Shown here: piece by piece, positions 6,875-13,275 of the stretch | Numbering within the stretch: the first letter of the stretch is position 1 | How the letters are laid out: each line of letters opens with the position of its first letter | From: an uncultured Corynebacterium sp. | GTDB lineage: Bacteria > Actinomycetota > Actinomycetes > Mycobacteriales > Mycobacteriaceae | Reading direction: 5' to 3' | DNA length: 18,756 nt | Assembly: GCF_947253065.1 (NCBI RefSeq) | Contig: NZ_CAMXWS010000036.1 | Span: 1 to 18,756 of the forward strand | Position numbers and translations under genes: made by a program | Notes under the pieces: generated by a model | The model's input: only the letters and a program-made list of their open reading frames with translations | Told to the model about the DNA's origin: nothing | Databases searched by the model: none

Positions 6875-8388
6875 TAGCCCTGCCACCGTTCGCGGTCGGC
6901 TTCTTCGCGGGAAAGGAGGTCGTCGCCGTAATCGTATTCGTCGATAAGTCCGCGACGTACCTGCGATGCGCGCTTGCGTTCCGCGGCGGACATGCGGTCG
7001 GTGCCGCCCAGGCGTGCGTCTTGGCCGCGGCCAGCCAAGGTCGGATCGCCGCCGATCGACGGCTCCCAATCGAACGAGATCTCACCGATAGTGACCGTGT
7101 CGCCCTCGTGCGCGCCAATCTTGCGCAGCTGATCTTCCACGCCCGCCTTATTCAGGCGGTCCGACAAGTAGCCGACTGCCTCGTCGTTCTCGAAGTCGGT
7201 CTGACGGATCCAACGCTCGGCCTTCTCGCCGGTGACCAACCAACCGCCCGGGTACATCGGATCGGGAATGACCTCGATGCCATCGTTGCGGTCCACTGCC
7301 TTCGGACGAATGATCTGGTGCTTCGCAGCTTCCTGCTTGACCTTCGGCTGGGCCTTGCGCGCGGCTTGGACGACCTCCCACAGCGCCCACTTCAGCTCAT
7401 CGAGCCCTTCGCGGGTCGCGGTAGAGATCATGTAGATCGGCCAGTCGAATGCCTCCGCGAGGTCATCACGCAGGAATTCAGCGAGCTCCTTCGCTTCCGG
7501 GACATCAACCTTATTCAGCACGATGATGCGCGGACGCTCACGCAGATCACCCAAACCTGAGTCGTGGTCCAGTTGGTCGGCATAAGAGTCGAGCTCGGCC
7601 TCGAGCGCCTCAATATCCGACTGCGGGTCGCGCCCAGGTTCCATCGTCGCGGTATCCACGATGTGAGCAAGCACGGCCGTGCGCTCAATGTGGCGCAAAA
7701 AGTCCAAGCCCAAACCCTTGCCCTGGCTCGCCCCTGGGATCAGGCCCGGGACATCAGCGATGGTGAAAGCATCGTTGCCCAGGTCCACCACGCCGAGATT
7801 CGGCTGCAGTGTGGTGAACGGGTAGTCCGCGATCTTGGGCTTCGCAGCAGACAGCACGGAAATCAACGAGGACTTGCCCGCCGATGGGAAGCCCACGAGG
7901 CCAACATCCGCCATGGATTTCAGCTCAAGAATCAGATCGTGCGCCTGACCTGGCTCACCCTTCAGTGCGAAACCGGGAGCCTTGCGCTTCGCCGTAGCCA
8001 GAGCAGCATTGCCCAGACCGCCGTAGCCGCCCTCGGCAGCGACGAAGCGCGTGCCTGGCACAACAAGGTCAGCAAGGATATTGCCCTTCTCATCACGCAC
8101 GACCGTGCCCACCGGAACCGGCAGTACGAGATCCTCACCGCGGGCACCATTGCGATTATCGCCCTCACCATTGCCGCCACGCTTCGCCTTGATATGCGGG
8201 CGGTACTGGAAATCCAGCAAAGTGTGCACCTGGGGGGACACCTCCAAAATGATGTCCCCACCATGGCCACCGTTACCGCCATCAGGTCCGCCGAGTGGCT
8301 TGAATTTTTCGCGGTGCACGGACACGCAACCGTGGCCGCCGTCGCCGGCTTGCAGGTGCAAAACTGCCTTGTCAACGAACTGTGCCAT
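6874..8388 (-). CDS. obgE: GTPase ObgE/CgtA
   Basis: Obg is an essential GTPase that acts in large-subunit ribosome assembly and stress response. The 504-aa protein shows all three domains: the glycine-rich Obg fold (residues 1-157, with GGPDGGNGGHGGDI and GGNGEGDNRNGARGED), the G domain (P-loop GFPSAGKS at 166-173, DVPG at 212-215, NKVD at 292-295, STA at 322-324), and the C-terminal OCT domain (about 365-445). A charged tail of about 60 residues (KRASQVRRG, then DEYDYGDDLLSREE) is typical of actinobacterial members. Its ATG lies 113 bp after rpmA, behind a hairpin terminator, so it may have its own promoter. Its stop overlaps the proB ATG. Confidence 0.97.
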   Translation of the reverse strand: MAQFVDKAVLHLQAGDGGHGCVSVHREKFKPLGGPDGGNGGHGGDIILEVSPQVHTLLDFQYRPHIKAKRGGNGEGDNRNGARGEDLVLPVPVGTVVRDEKGNILADLVVPGTRFVAAEGGYGGLGNAALATAKRKAPGFALKGEPGQAHDLILELKSMADVGLVGFPSAGKSSLISVLSAAKPKIADYPFTTLQPNLGVVDLGNDAFTIADVPGLIPGASQGKGLGLDFLRHIERTAVLAHIVDTATMEPGRDPQSDIEALEAELDSYADQLDHDSGLGDLRERPRIIVLNKVDVPEAKELAEFLRDDLAEAFDWPIYMISTATREGLDELKWALWEVVQAARKAQPKVKQEAAKHQIIRPKAVDRNDGIEVIPDPMYPGGWLVTGEKAERWIRQTDFENDEAVGYLSDRLNKAGVEDQLRKIGAHEGDTVTIGEISFDWEPSIGGDPTLAGRGQDARLGGTDRMSAAERKRASQVRRGLIDEYDYGDDLLSREEADRERWQG

Positions 8389-8420
8389 GGAGAGTGCCTG
8401 CCTTTCTAGGGTCTGGGGGA

Positions 8421-8426
8421 AGCCTA
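8421..8426 (-). promoter_or_regulatory. Possible -10 element of obgE
   Basis: TAGGCT on the minus strand lies about 33 nt before the obgE ATG and just beyond the terminator hairpin of rplU-rpmA. It resembles actinobacterial -10 boxes, but no clear -35 element is seen. Confidence 0.28.
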
Positions 8427-8442
8427 CCGGACGTCGATAAGC

Positions 8443-8482
8443 AAACGCGCCGTTGAACCCGAAAGTGGGCTCACGGCGCGTT
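8443..8482 (-). terminator. Hairpin terminator after rpmA
   Basis: AACGCGCCGT (8444-8453) and ACGGCGCGTT (8473-8482) pair perfectly over 10 bp, and the stem continues inward through GAACCC/GGGCTC with one mismatch and a one-base bulge. On the minus strand the stem runs into TTTGCTTAT, a short T-rich tract. It separates the ribosomal protein pair from obgE and probably allows partial read-through. Confidence 0.7.
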
Positions 8483-8501
8483 CGATGAAGTTTGCGCGAA
8501 G

Positions 8502-8846
8502 TTACGCGGTAGCGGACTTCTCCTCGACGACAGAGTCGTCGACCAAGCCAGCCTCATTAGCGGCCTCGAGGACCTCAGAGGAAACGCCCTCTGCGTCTGC
8601 CGGAATGATGTTGACGATGCGGCGCTTCTTCTTGATGCCGAACTGGACAGAGCCAGCTGCGAGAGCGAACAGCGTATCGTCGCCGCCACGGCCGACATTG
8701 TCGCCCGGGTGGAATTTCGTGCCGCGCTGACGGACGAGGATCTCGCCTGCCTTGACCTGCTGGCCGCCGAAGCGCTTCACGCCGAGGCGCTTGGACTCGG
8801 AGTCGCGGCCGTTCGAGGAGCTCGATGCACCCTTCTTGGTTGCCAT
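8502..8846 (-). CDS. rpmA: 50S ribosomal protein L27 with C-terminal extension
   Basis: L27 sits near the peptidyl transferase centre of the large ribosomal subunit. The first about 85 residues match the family closely (MATKKGASSSSNGRDSESK, then RLGVKRFGGQQVKAGEILVR, GTKFHPGDNVGRGGDDTLFAL). The protein is 114 aa, longer than the usual 85-95, because of an Ala/Glu-rich tail of about 25 residues (EGVSSEVLEAANEAGLVDDS and on). The start is certain: AGGAGG lies 8 nt before the ATG. No N-terminal pre-sequence of the kind cleaved in Firmicutes L27 is present. It follows rplU after 30 bp and is closed by the hairpin at 8443-8482. Confidence 0.98.
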   Translation of the reverse strand: MATKKGASSSSNGRDSESKRLGVKRFGGQQVKAGEILVRQRGTKFHPGDNVGRGGDDTLFALAAGSVQFGIKKKRRIVNIIPADAEGVSSEVLEAANEAGLVDDSVVEEKSATA

Positions 8847-8876
8847 TGTGGTTGCCTCCTAAGTGGACGTCTCGGT

Positions 8877-9182
8877 TTACTTGATACCGGTGATCTTCAC
8901 GGTGGTGAAGGGCTGACGGTGGCCCTGACGCACCTTGTAACCAGTCTTGTTCTTGTACTTCAGGATGTCGACCTTCTTGCCCTTGCCGTGATCAACGATC
9001 TCTGCGGAGACGTTGACCTTAGCCAGGTCGTCAGCCTTGGAAGTGACCTTTGCGCCGTCGACGAGGAGAACTGGGGTGAGCGCCACAGAATCGCCAGCTT
9101 CACCCTCGATCTTCTCGACCCGAACGAGGTCGCCTTCGGCAACCTTGTACTGCTTGCCGCCGGTCTTGACGATCGCGTACAT
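8877..9182 (-). CDS. rplU: 50S ribosomal protein L21
   Basis: L21 is a large-subunit protein that binds 23S rRNA. The 101-aa product has the whole family pattern: MYAIVKTGGKQYKVAEGDLV at the start, VEKIEGEAGDSVAL, and the C-terminal KYKNKTGYKVRQGHRQPFT. The ATG follows AAGGGG with a 9-nt spacer; this Shine-Dalgarno region can fold back on AACCC just after it (GGG-GTAA-CCC on the minus strand), which could limit access. It begins the rplU-rpmA pair and lies behind a 216-bp gap after rne. Confidence 0.98.
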   Translation of the reverse strand: MYAIVKTGGKQYKVAEGDLVRVEKIEGEAGDSVALTPVLLVDGAKVTSKADDLAKVNVSAEIVDHGKGKKVDILKYKNKTGYKVRQGHRQPFTTVKITGIK

Positions 9183-9357
9183 AGCGGGTTACCCCTTTCT
9201 TCAACTCGTAACGGCGCCGGCATGCTACGACACCGATAACCATCGGATACTTCTTTTAAGCGTTTCGGGGGTTGACGTTCATTTCACGTCGCCACCTCGC
9301 GTGCATGCGTGATTGCAAAAGGTGCGCCCCAAAACAGCGACTGTCAAAGACTACACC
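9183..9357 (-). promoter_or_regulatory. Leader region of rplU with small hairpins
   Basis: This gap must hold the rplU promoter and leader on the minus strand. I see two short perfect stems, CCGAT/ATCGG with a 4-nt loop (9233-9246) and GACGT/ACGTC with a 7-nt loop (9274-9290), and a TTGACA (9347-9342) without a convincing -10 at the right distance. No known ribosomal-protein leader fold was recognised. Confidence 0.3.
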
Positions 9358-9390
9358 GCCCGCCAGCTAAAAACCAAACTGCTGGCGGGC
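9358..9390 (-). terminator. Hairpin after rne, possible terminator
   Basis: GCCCGCCAGC and GCTGGCGGGC form a perfect 10-bp GC-rich stem with a 13-nt loop, starting 9 bp after the rne stop codon. The loop, not the downstream flank, carries the T-run on the minus strand, so it is not a textbook intrinsic terminator. It may still stop transcription or protect the rne 3' end. Confidence 0.55.
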
Positions 9391-9398
9391 AGCGTCAG

Positions 9399-12380
9399 CT
9401 AGCCAGACTTCCGCGTCGCGCGACGACGCCCACGAGAGCTTTTGCTTGTCGACGTCGCCTTCGCCTCCTGCTGAGTGCGCTGTCGGCTGGCCTGCTGGCC
9501 CGTCTTCTGGCCCGTCTTCTGGCCTGCCTGCTGGCTGCGCTGCGACATGGTGCGGCGCGTTGCACGACGACGGCGGCGTCCGCCACTGCGTGTGGTGGAG
9601 GAAGTGGACGTCTTCGTTGCCTTCGCCGACTCGCCCCCGCCAACTGGCGCCGCCGATTCTGCCAGTGCTAGTGCATCGTTTGCTTCACTGATGACATCCT
9701 CGGTGGACATGTCCTCGAAGTGCTTCGGGTCCGGGCGGTGATCCGACTTCGAGTTCCCACGCGTCTTCCGCTTACGGCGGGGCGAGTTCTCAAATTCCGC
9801 AACAGCTTCCTCATAAGTCTGCTTCGGCTGCTCGCGTTCCGCATCCTTCCGGTCGCGCTCATCGCGCGGCTTGTCCTGCTGCTGATGCTGCGACTCACGC
9901 TGCTGTTCGCGTCCCTTGCCGCGGCCGCCGCCACGGCGACCACGGCGACGCGAAGAGCTGCGCTTCGGCTTGTCAGTCTCCTGAGCATCAGCCTCGTCGG
10001 AGGAATGGTCGTTGCCGGCCACAACGGCGTCGATAAGCTCTTCTGTGCTCTTCGCGTCGTTGTCCTGCTTGCCGCGCTTTTCCATCGCCTTCGCAGCCGG
10101 GTGGTTGCTGGGCTTGCGAGTATTGGAACGGTGCGTCGGGTGGGTCGAATCAGGGTCGACCGGATCATCGGTAAGGATGATGCCGCGACCATCACAGTGC
10201 TCGCACTTGGTGGAGAACGTCTCCACGAGCCCAGTACCCAGGCGCTTGCGGGTGAGCTGGACAAGACCCAGCGAGGTGACCTCAGAGACCTGGTGGCGCG
10301 TGCGGTCGCGCCCAAGCGCTTCCTTGAGGCGACGCAGCACCAGCTCCTGGTTTTCGGGGAGGATCATGTCGATGAAATCGATGATGATCATGCCGCCGAT
10401 ATCGCGCAGACGCAGCTGACGAACGATTTCTTCCGCGGCTTCGAGGTTATTGCTGGTCACCGTCTCCTCGAGCGAGCCGCCCGAGCCGGTGAACTTGCCG
10501 GTGTTCACATCAACGACGGTCATTGCCTCAGTACGGTCGATCACGAGCGTACCGCCCGACGGCAGCCACACCGTGCGCGAGAGAGCCTTCTGGATCTGTT
10601 CATCGACGCGGTACACATCGAATGCGTCGCGGCCGTCGTGGGCGCCACGGTCAAATTTCTCCACCCGGTCCACAAGATCCGGTGCGACCGATTGCACGTA
10701 GCTGTGCACGACATTCCACGACTTCTTGCCATCCACGACGAGCGAGTCAAAGTCCTCGTTGAACAGATCCCGGACGACCTTCACCAGCAGGCGCGGCTCT
10801 TCGTAGAGCGTGACAGGCTTCGCACCCTTCGACGCCTTTTCCTGCTCCGCTTCCTCCTGGATGGCTTCCCACTGGGCATGCAGACGATTCACGTCAGCAG
10901 CAATGGCCTCTTCCGGTGCCCCCTCAGCGGCGGTGCGGATGATCGTGCCGCCCTTGCCAGGCACGACACGGCCCAAAATATCCTTCAGACGCTTGCGCTC
11001 CGGTGCCGGTAGCTTTCGGGAAATGCCCGCGCTGCGTCCACCCGGAACATAAACAAGGAAACGACCAGCCAGCGAAATCTGGGTGGACAGGCGCGCACCC
11101 TTGTGACCCACCGGATCCTTGGTCACCTGCACCAAGACCTGGTCGCCGGACTTCAGCGCCTGCTCAATGCGACGGGAACGGCCACCCAGACCTGCTGCCT
11201 TCCAGTCCACCTCGCCGGCATAGAGCACGCCATTGCGCCCCTGCCCGATATCGATGAAGGCAGCTTCCATGCTCGGAAGCACATTCTGCACACGACCAAG
11301 GTAGATATTGCCGATCATCGACGCGTTCTCATCCGAGTCGACGAAATGCTCCACCAGCAGACCATCTTCGAGGACACCGACCTGGGTGATGTTGCCGGGG
11401 CCGTCGTGACGCTTGCGCTCGCGCACGACCATCGTGCGCTCCACCGACTCGCGGCGCGCCAAGAATTCCGCCTGAGAGACCACGCGGGAACGCTTGCGCT
11501 CCTCCTGACGACGCTCCGTCCTCCGACGCCTCTGCGCCTCCAGACGCGACGATCCCTTGATCGCCTTCGGCTCCTGGATCAGCTCCTGCTCGGGCTCTTG
11601 ATCCTTTTCCGAACGGTCTGGCTTGGCCTCGCTGCCCTTGTTATTCCTGTCTTGTGCAGTGCTGCGGGACTCCTTGGCGGCGGAGCTGGTGCGGCTGGCG
11701 CGACGTCGAGAAGCACGCGGTGCTTTGAACACCGGGGTGTACATCTCCGCAGCGTCCTCTGCCTCCTCAGCTTCAGCCGGAACCGGTGTCACGGCTGGCT
11801 CAACATCGGTGAGGAGCTCTGCCTCGACCTTTTCTTCGATCTGATTAATCTCGTTCTCAACATCCTTGCGGACGCGGTGACGGATCTTCTCATCAGCTTC
11901 CGTATCCGGCGCCTCGGCGGGCTGCGCCTGCTCGGCGTTATCCACACTGTCCTTCGCCGGCGCTTCCGCCGTACCCTCCAGCGCATCGAGCACCTGCTCG
12001 ACTTCAGTCTTGCTCAACGACGACTGCGCAACCTTGACCAAACCCAAGTCATTGAGCTTGATCACCAGTTCCTTCGAAGTAATGCCCAAAGCCTTCGCCA
12101 ACACGAAAACGCGGGTCTTCTCCCCGAATTGGGAGCGGTCGAATTGCGGCTTCGCAGCAGCCTCCTGTGTCGCCTTCGGCGCGGTCTTTTTCGCAGCCTT
12201 CTTCGCGGTCTTCTTGGCGGTTGTCTTTGCCGCCTTCTTCGCGGACTTCTTAACTGTCTTTTTCGCCGTCTTCTTTGCGGCCTTCTTCACCGCCTTCTTC
12301 GCGGTCGTCGCGGTTTTCTTCGCGGTGCTGGTGGCCCGGCGCTTGCGCGGGGTGGTCGTTGTTTCGTCGCTATCAGCCAC
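9399..12380 (-). CDS. rne: Ribonuclease E/G with Lys/Ala-rich and IF2-N-like N-terminal regions
   Basis: RNase E/G cuts single-stranded RNA and starts mRNA decay and rRNA/tRNA maturation. The 993-aa protein has, in order: a Lys/Ala repeat tail (about 15-70, AKKTAKKAAKK type), a segment like the N-terminal domain of translation factor IF2 (about 88-136, KTRVFVLAKALGITSKELV), an acidic linker, a basic arm (280-325), an S1 domain (about 355-435), the catalytic domain with Asp624 in VVDVNTG and Asp668 in IIDFIDM, the zinc-link cysteines 726 and 729 (CEHCDGRG), and a disordered C-terminus rich in Arg, Gln and acidic residues from about 740. Catalytic residues are assigned by similarity to E. coli RNase E. 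It starts at a GTG six nt after GGAG. The catalytic core is central, as in other actinobacterial enzymes. Confidence 0.96.
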   Translation of the reverse strand: MADSDETTTTPRKRRATSTAKKTATTAKKAVKKAAKKTAKKTVKKSAKKAAKTTAKKTAKKAAKKTAPKATQEAAAKPQFDRSQFGEKTRVFVLAKALGITSKELVIKLNDLGLVKVAQSSLSKTEVEQVLDALEGTAEAPAKDSVDNAEQAQPAEAPDTEADEKIRHRVRKDVENEINQIEEKVEAELLTDVEPAVTPVPAEAEEAEDAAEMYTPVFKAPRASRRRASRTSSAAKESRSTAQDRNNKGSEAKPDRSEKDQEPEQELIQEPKAIKGSSRLEAQRRRRTERRQEERKRSRVVSQAEFLARRESVERTMVVRERKRHDGPGNITQVGVLEDGLLVEHFVDSDENASMIGNIYLGRVQNVLPSMEAAFIDIGQGRNGVLYAGEVDWKAAGLGGRSRRIEQALKSGDQVLVQVTKDPVGHKGARLSTQISLAGRFLVYVPGGRSAGISRKLPAPERKRLKDILGRVVPGKGGTIIRTAAEGAPEEAIAADVNRLHAQWEAIQEEAEQEKASKGAKPVTLYEEPRLLVKVVRDLFNEDFDSLVVDGKKSWNVVHSYVQSVAPDLVDRVEKFDRGAHDGRDAFDVYRVDEQIQKALSRTVWLPSGGTLVIDRTEAMTVVDVNTGKFTGSGGSLEETVTSNNLEAAEEIVRQLRLRDIGGMIIIDFIDMILPENQELVLRRLKEALGRDRTRHQVSEVTSLGLVQLTRKRLGTGLVETFSTKCEHCDGRGIILTDDPVDPDSTHPTHRSNTRKPSNHPAAKAMEKRGKQDNDAKSTEELIDAVVAGNDHSSDEADAQETDKPKRSSSRRRGRRGGGRGKGREQQRESQHQQQDKPRDERDRKDAEREQPKQTYEEAVAEFENSPRRKRKTRGNSKSDHRPDPKHFEDMSTEDVISEANDALALAESAAPVGGGESAKATKTSTSSTTRSGGRRRRRATRRTMSQRSQQAGQKTGQKTGQQASRQRTQQEAKATSTSKSSRGRRRATRKSG
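9495..9518 (-). repeat. Two 12-bp tandem units in the 3' end of rne
   Basis: CTGGCCCGTCTT occurs twice in a row on the plus strand and encodes the repeated GQKT stretch in the disordered RNase E tail. It keeps the frame and is a likely slippage product. Confidence 0.6.
12171..12323 (-). repeat. Lys/Ala-coding degenerate repeat in rne
   Basis: On the plus strand this stretch is a run of imperfect units of the TTCTTCGCGG type; on the minus strand it encodes residues 20-70 of RNase E, mostly KK(A/T)A. The composition resembles histone H1-like and corynebacterial/mycobacterial basic tails. Length variation between strains is expected. Confidence 0.7.
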
Positions 12381-12415
12381 GGAAATCTCCTATTGAATTG
12401 CCACGCACGTTTAAT

Positions 12416-12443
12416 CCACCGGGCGCTGGTGGACCTTGCCACC
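12416..12443 (-). other. Alternative stem pair in the rne leader
   Basis: On the minus strand GGTGG, CCACC and GGTGG follow each other (12443-12439, 12432-12428, 12420-12416). The middle CCACC can pair with either flank, giving two mutually exclusive 5-bp hairpins within 65 nt of the GTG start. Such short stems may be chance. Confidence 0.25.
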
Positions 12444-12485
12444 GCCGCCGCACAGCGGAAAAATAACTCTTTATTGCGCGGAAGA

Positions 12486-12491
12486 ATTATG
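12486..12491 (-). promoter_or_regulatory. Possible -10 element of rne
   Basis: CATAAT on the minus strand, in the AT-rich part of the 179-bp gap between tetR and rne, resembles a -10 box about 105 nt before the rne GTG. No good -35 is seen. Confidence 0.25.
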
Positions 12492-12559
12492 AAAGCTTCT
12501 TAAGCGTCCGCGCCCCACCTTCGGGACCGAATGCTTCGCGCCCCATTGTGGCACAGCTT

Positions 12560-13171
12560 TCACGCAGAGGGGTGGCGCAGGGCCGACCCTTCATTCAAAA
12601 TCGTTTCAGTCTCATCAACCAGCGCGCCCGGAGCATTGCCGCGCATCATCACGCACACCGCCGCACCAATGACGGAACGCACCACTTGCTTCCCATCAAG
12701 CGCGCTAAACGATGCCGCATCCAACACCGCCTGCACCGACTCAATCACCCCGCGCCAGTGTTCTTCCAATTCAGTAAGCAATTCCGGGCTCTCATGCTGT
12801 GCATCCACCGTCGCAGTGACCAGGCCATTCATGTGCACAATGTCGCCACCAGCAATCACGCGCACAACAATTTCCGCAAGCGGACCCGCATCAGACGCAA
12901 CGCCTTCTGCCAATTGCTTATCGACGAATCCCCTCCGCCGCCCCGCAATATCTTCAAAGCAGGTAGCCAAAAGCCGTTCCCGATTGGAGTAGTAATACCC
13001 GATCGACCCGACCGGCACGCCAGCGCGTGCAGCGACATTTCGATGAGTGACTCCCCGAAGTCCCTCGCTGTACAGCAATTCCGTGGCTGCTTTCAGGATC
13101 GCGCGACGCTTCGCCACTGCCCGCGACTGCTCAGCGCGTGGTGCCACCTGGCGCCACCCCTCTCGAAACAT
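12560..13171 (-). CDS. TetR family transcriptional regulator
   Basis: The 203-aa protein has the N-terminal TetR helix-turn-helix: AKRRAILKAATELLYSEGLRGVTHRNVAARAGVPVGSIGYYYSNRERLLATCF at about residues 18-70, with the GSIGYYYSNRE recognition helix region very typical. The C-terminal ligand domain is not diagnostic; the effector is unknown. It is downstream of phoD on the same strand (104-bp gap) and upstream of rne (179 bp). The start is uncertain: the ATG giving MFREGWRQVAP has no Shine-Dalgarno sequence and lies inside an inverted repeat, while a GTG eight codons later (13147) follows GAGAGGGG with a 9-10-nt spacer. The repeat at 13158-13202 suggests autoregulation. No obvious target gene is adjacent and divergent. 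Confidence 0.9.
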   Translation of the reverse strand: MFREGWRQVAPRAEQSRAVAKRRAILKAATELLYSEGLRGVTHRNVAARAGVPVGSIGYYYSNRERLLATCFEDIAGRRRGFVDKQLAEGVASDAGPLAEIVVRVIAGGDIVHMNGLVTATVDAQHESPELLTELEEHWRGVIESVQAVLDAASFSALDGKQVVRSVIGAAVCVMMRGNAPGALVDETETILNEGSALRHPSA

Positions 13172-13202
13172 CAAATCAACATAAACTTATGTATCGAGAG
13201 GG
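13158..13202 (-). promoter_or_regulatory. Long inverted repeat over the tetR start, candidate autoregulatory operator
   Basis: CCCTCTCGAAACAT (13158-13171) and ATGTATCGAGAGGG (13189-13202) are 14-bp arms with a single mismatch and a 17-bp spacer. Nested inside is ACATAA-AC-TTATGT (13179-13192), a second perfect 6-bp palindrome. The outer repeat covers the tetR ATG and the Shine-Dalgarno of the alternative GTG start, and lies just after TATACA (13210-13205, minus), a possible -10. A repressor site or an RNA hairpin would both fit. Confidence 0.6.
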
Positions 13203-13250
13203 AATGTATACGCCTTATCGCAGAATTACGAACTGGTACATCTGCACAAG

Positions 13251-13274
13251 ACCCAGGTGAGGACCCTTCTGGGT
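13251..13274 (-). other. Weak hairpin after phoD
   Basis: ACCCAG and CTGGGT form a 6-bp stem with a 12-nt loop directly after the phoD stop. On the minus strand no T-run follows, so termination is doubtful. Confidence 0.25.
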
Positions 13275-13275
13275 T

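Noticed and set aside
7564..8409. 281-codon plus-strand frame opposite obgE
   Set aside because: obgE has all three domains intact on the other strand; the plus frame has no family features.
12171..12323. Regular short repeats that could suggest a CRISPR or VNTR array
   Set aside because: The units are in-frame Lys/Ala codons with no unique spacers between them; they are part of rne.
9720..12503. Two long plus-strand frames (430 and 466 codons) opposite rne
   Set aside because: RNase E/G motifs on the minus strand are complete and in order; the plus frames are Leu/Arg-rich with no recognisable domain.
12509..12545. Direct repeat CGCGCCCCA (12509-12517 and 12537-12545) between tetR and rne
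   Set aside because: Only 9 bp, GC-rich and without a hairpin or known motif; likely chance in this base composition.
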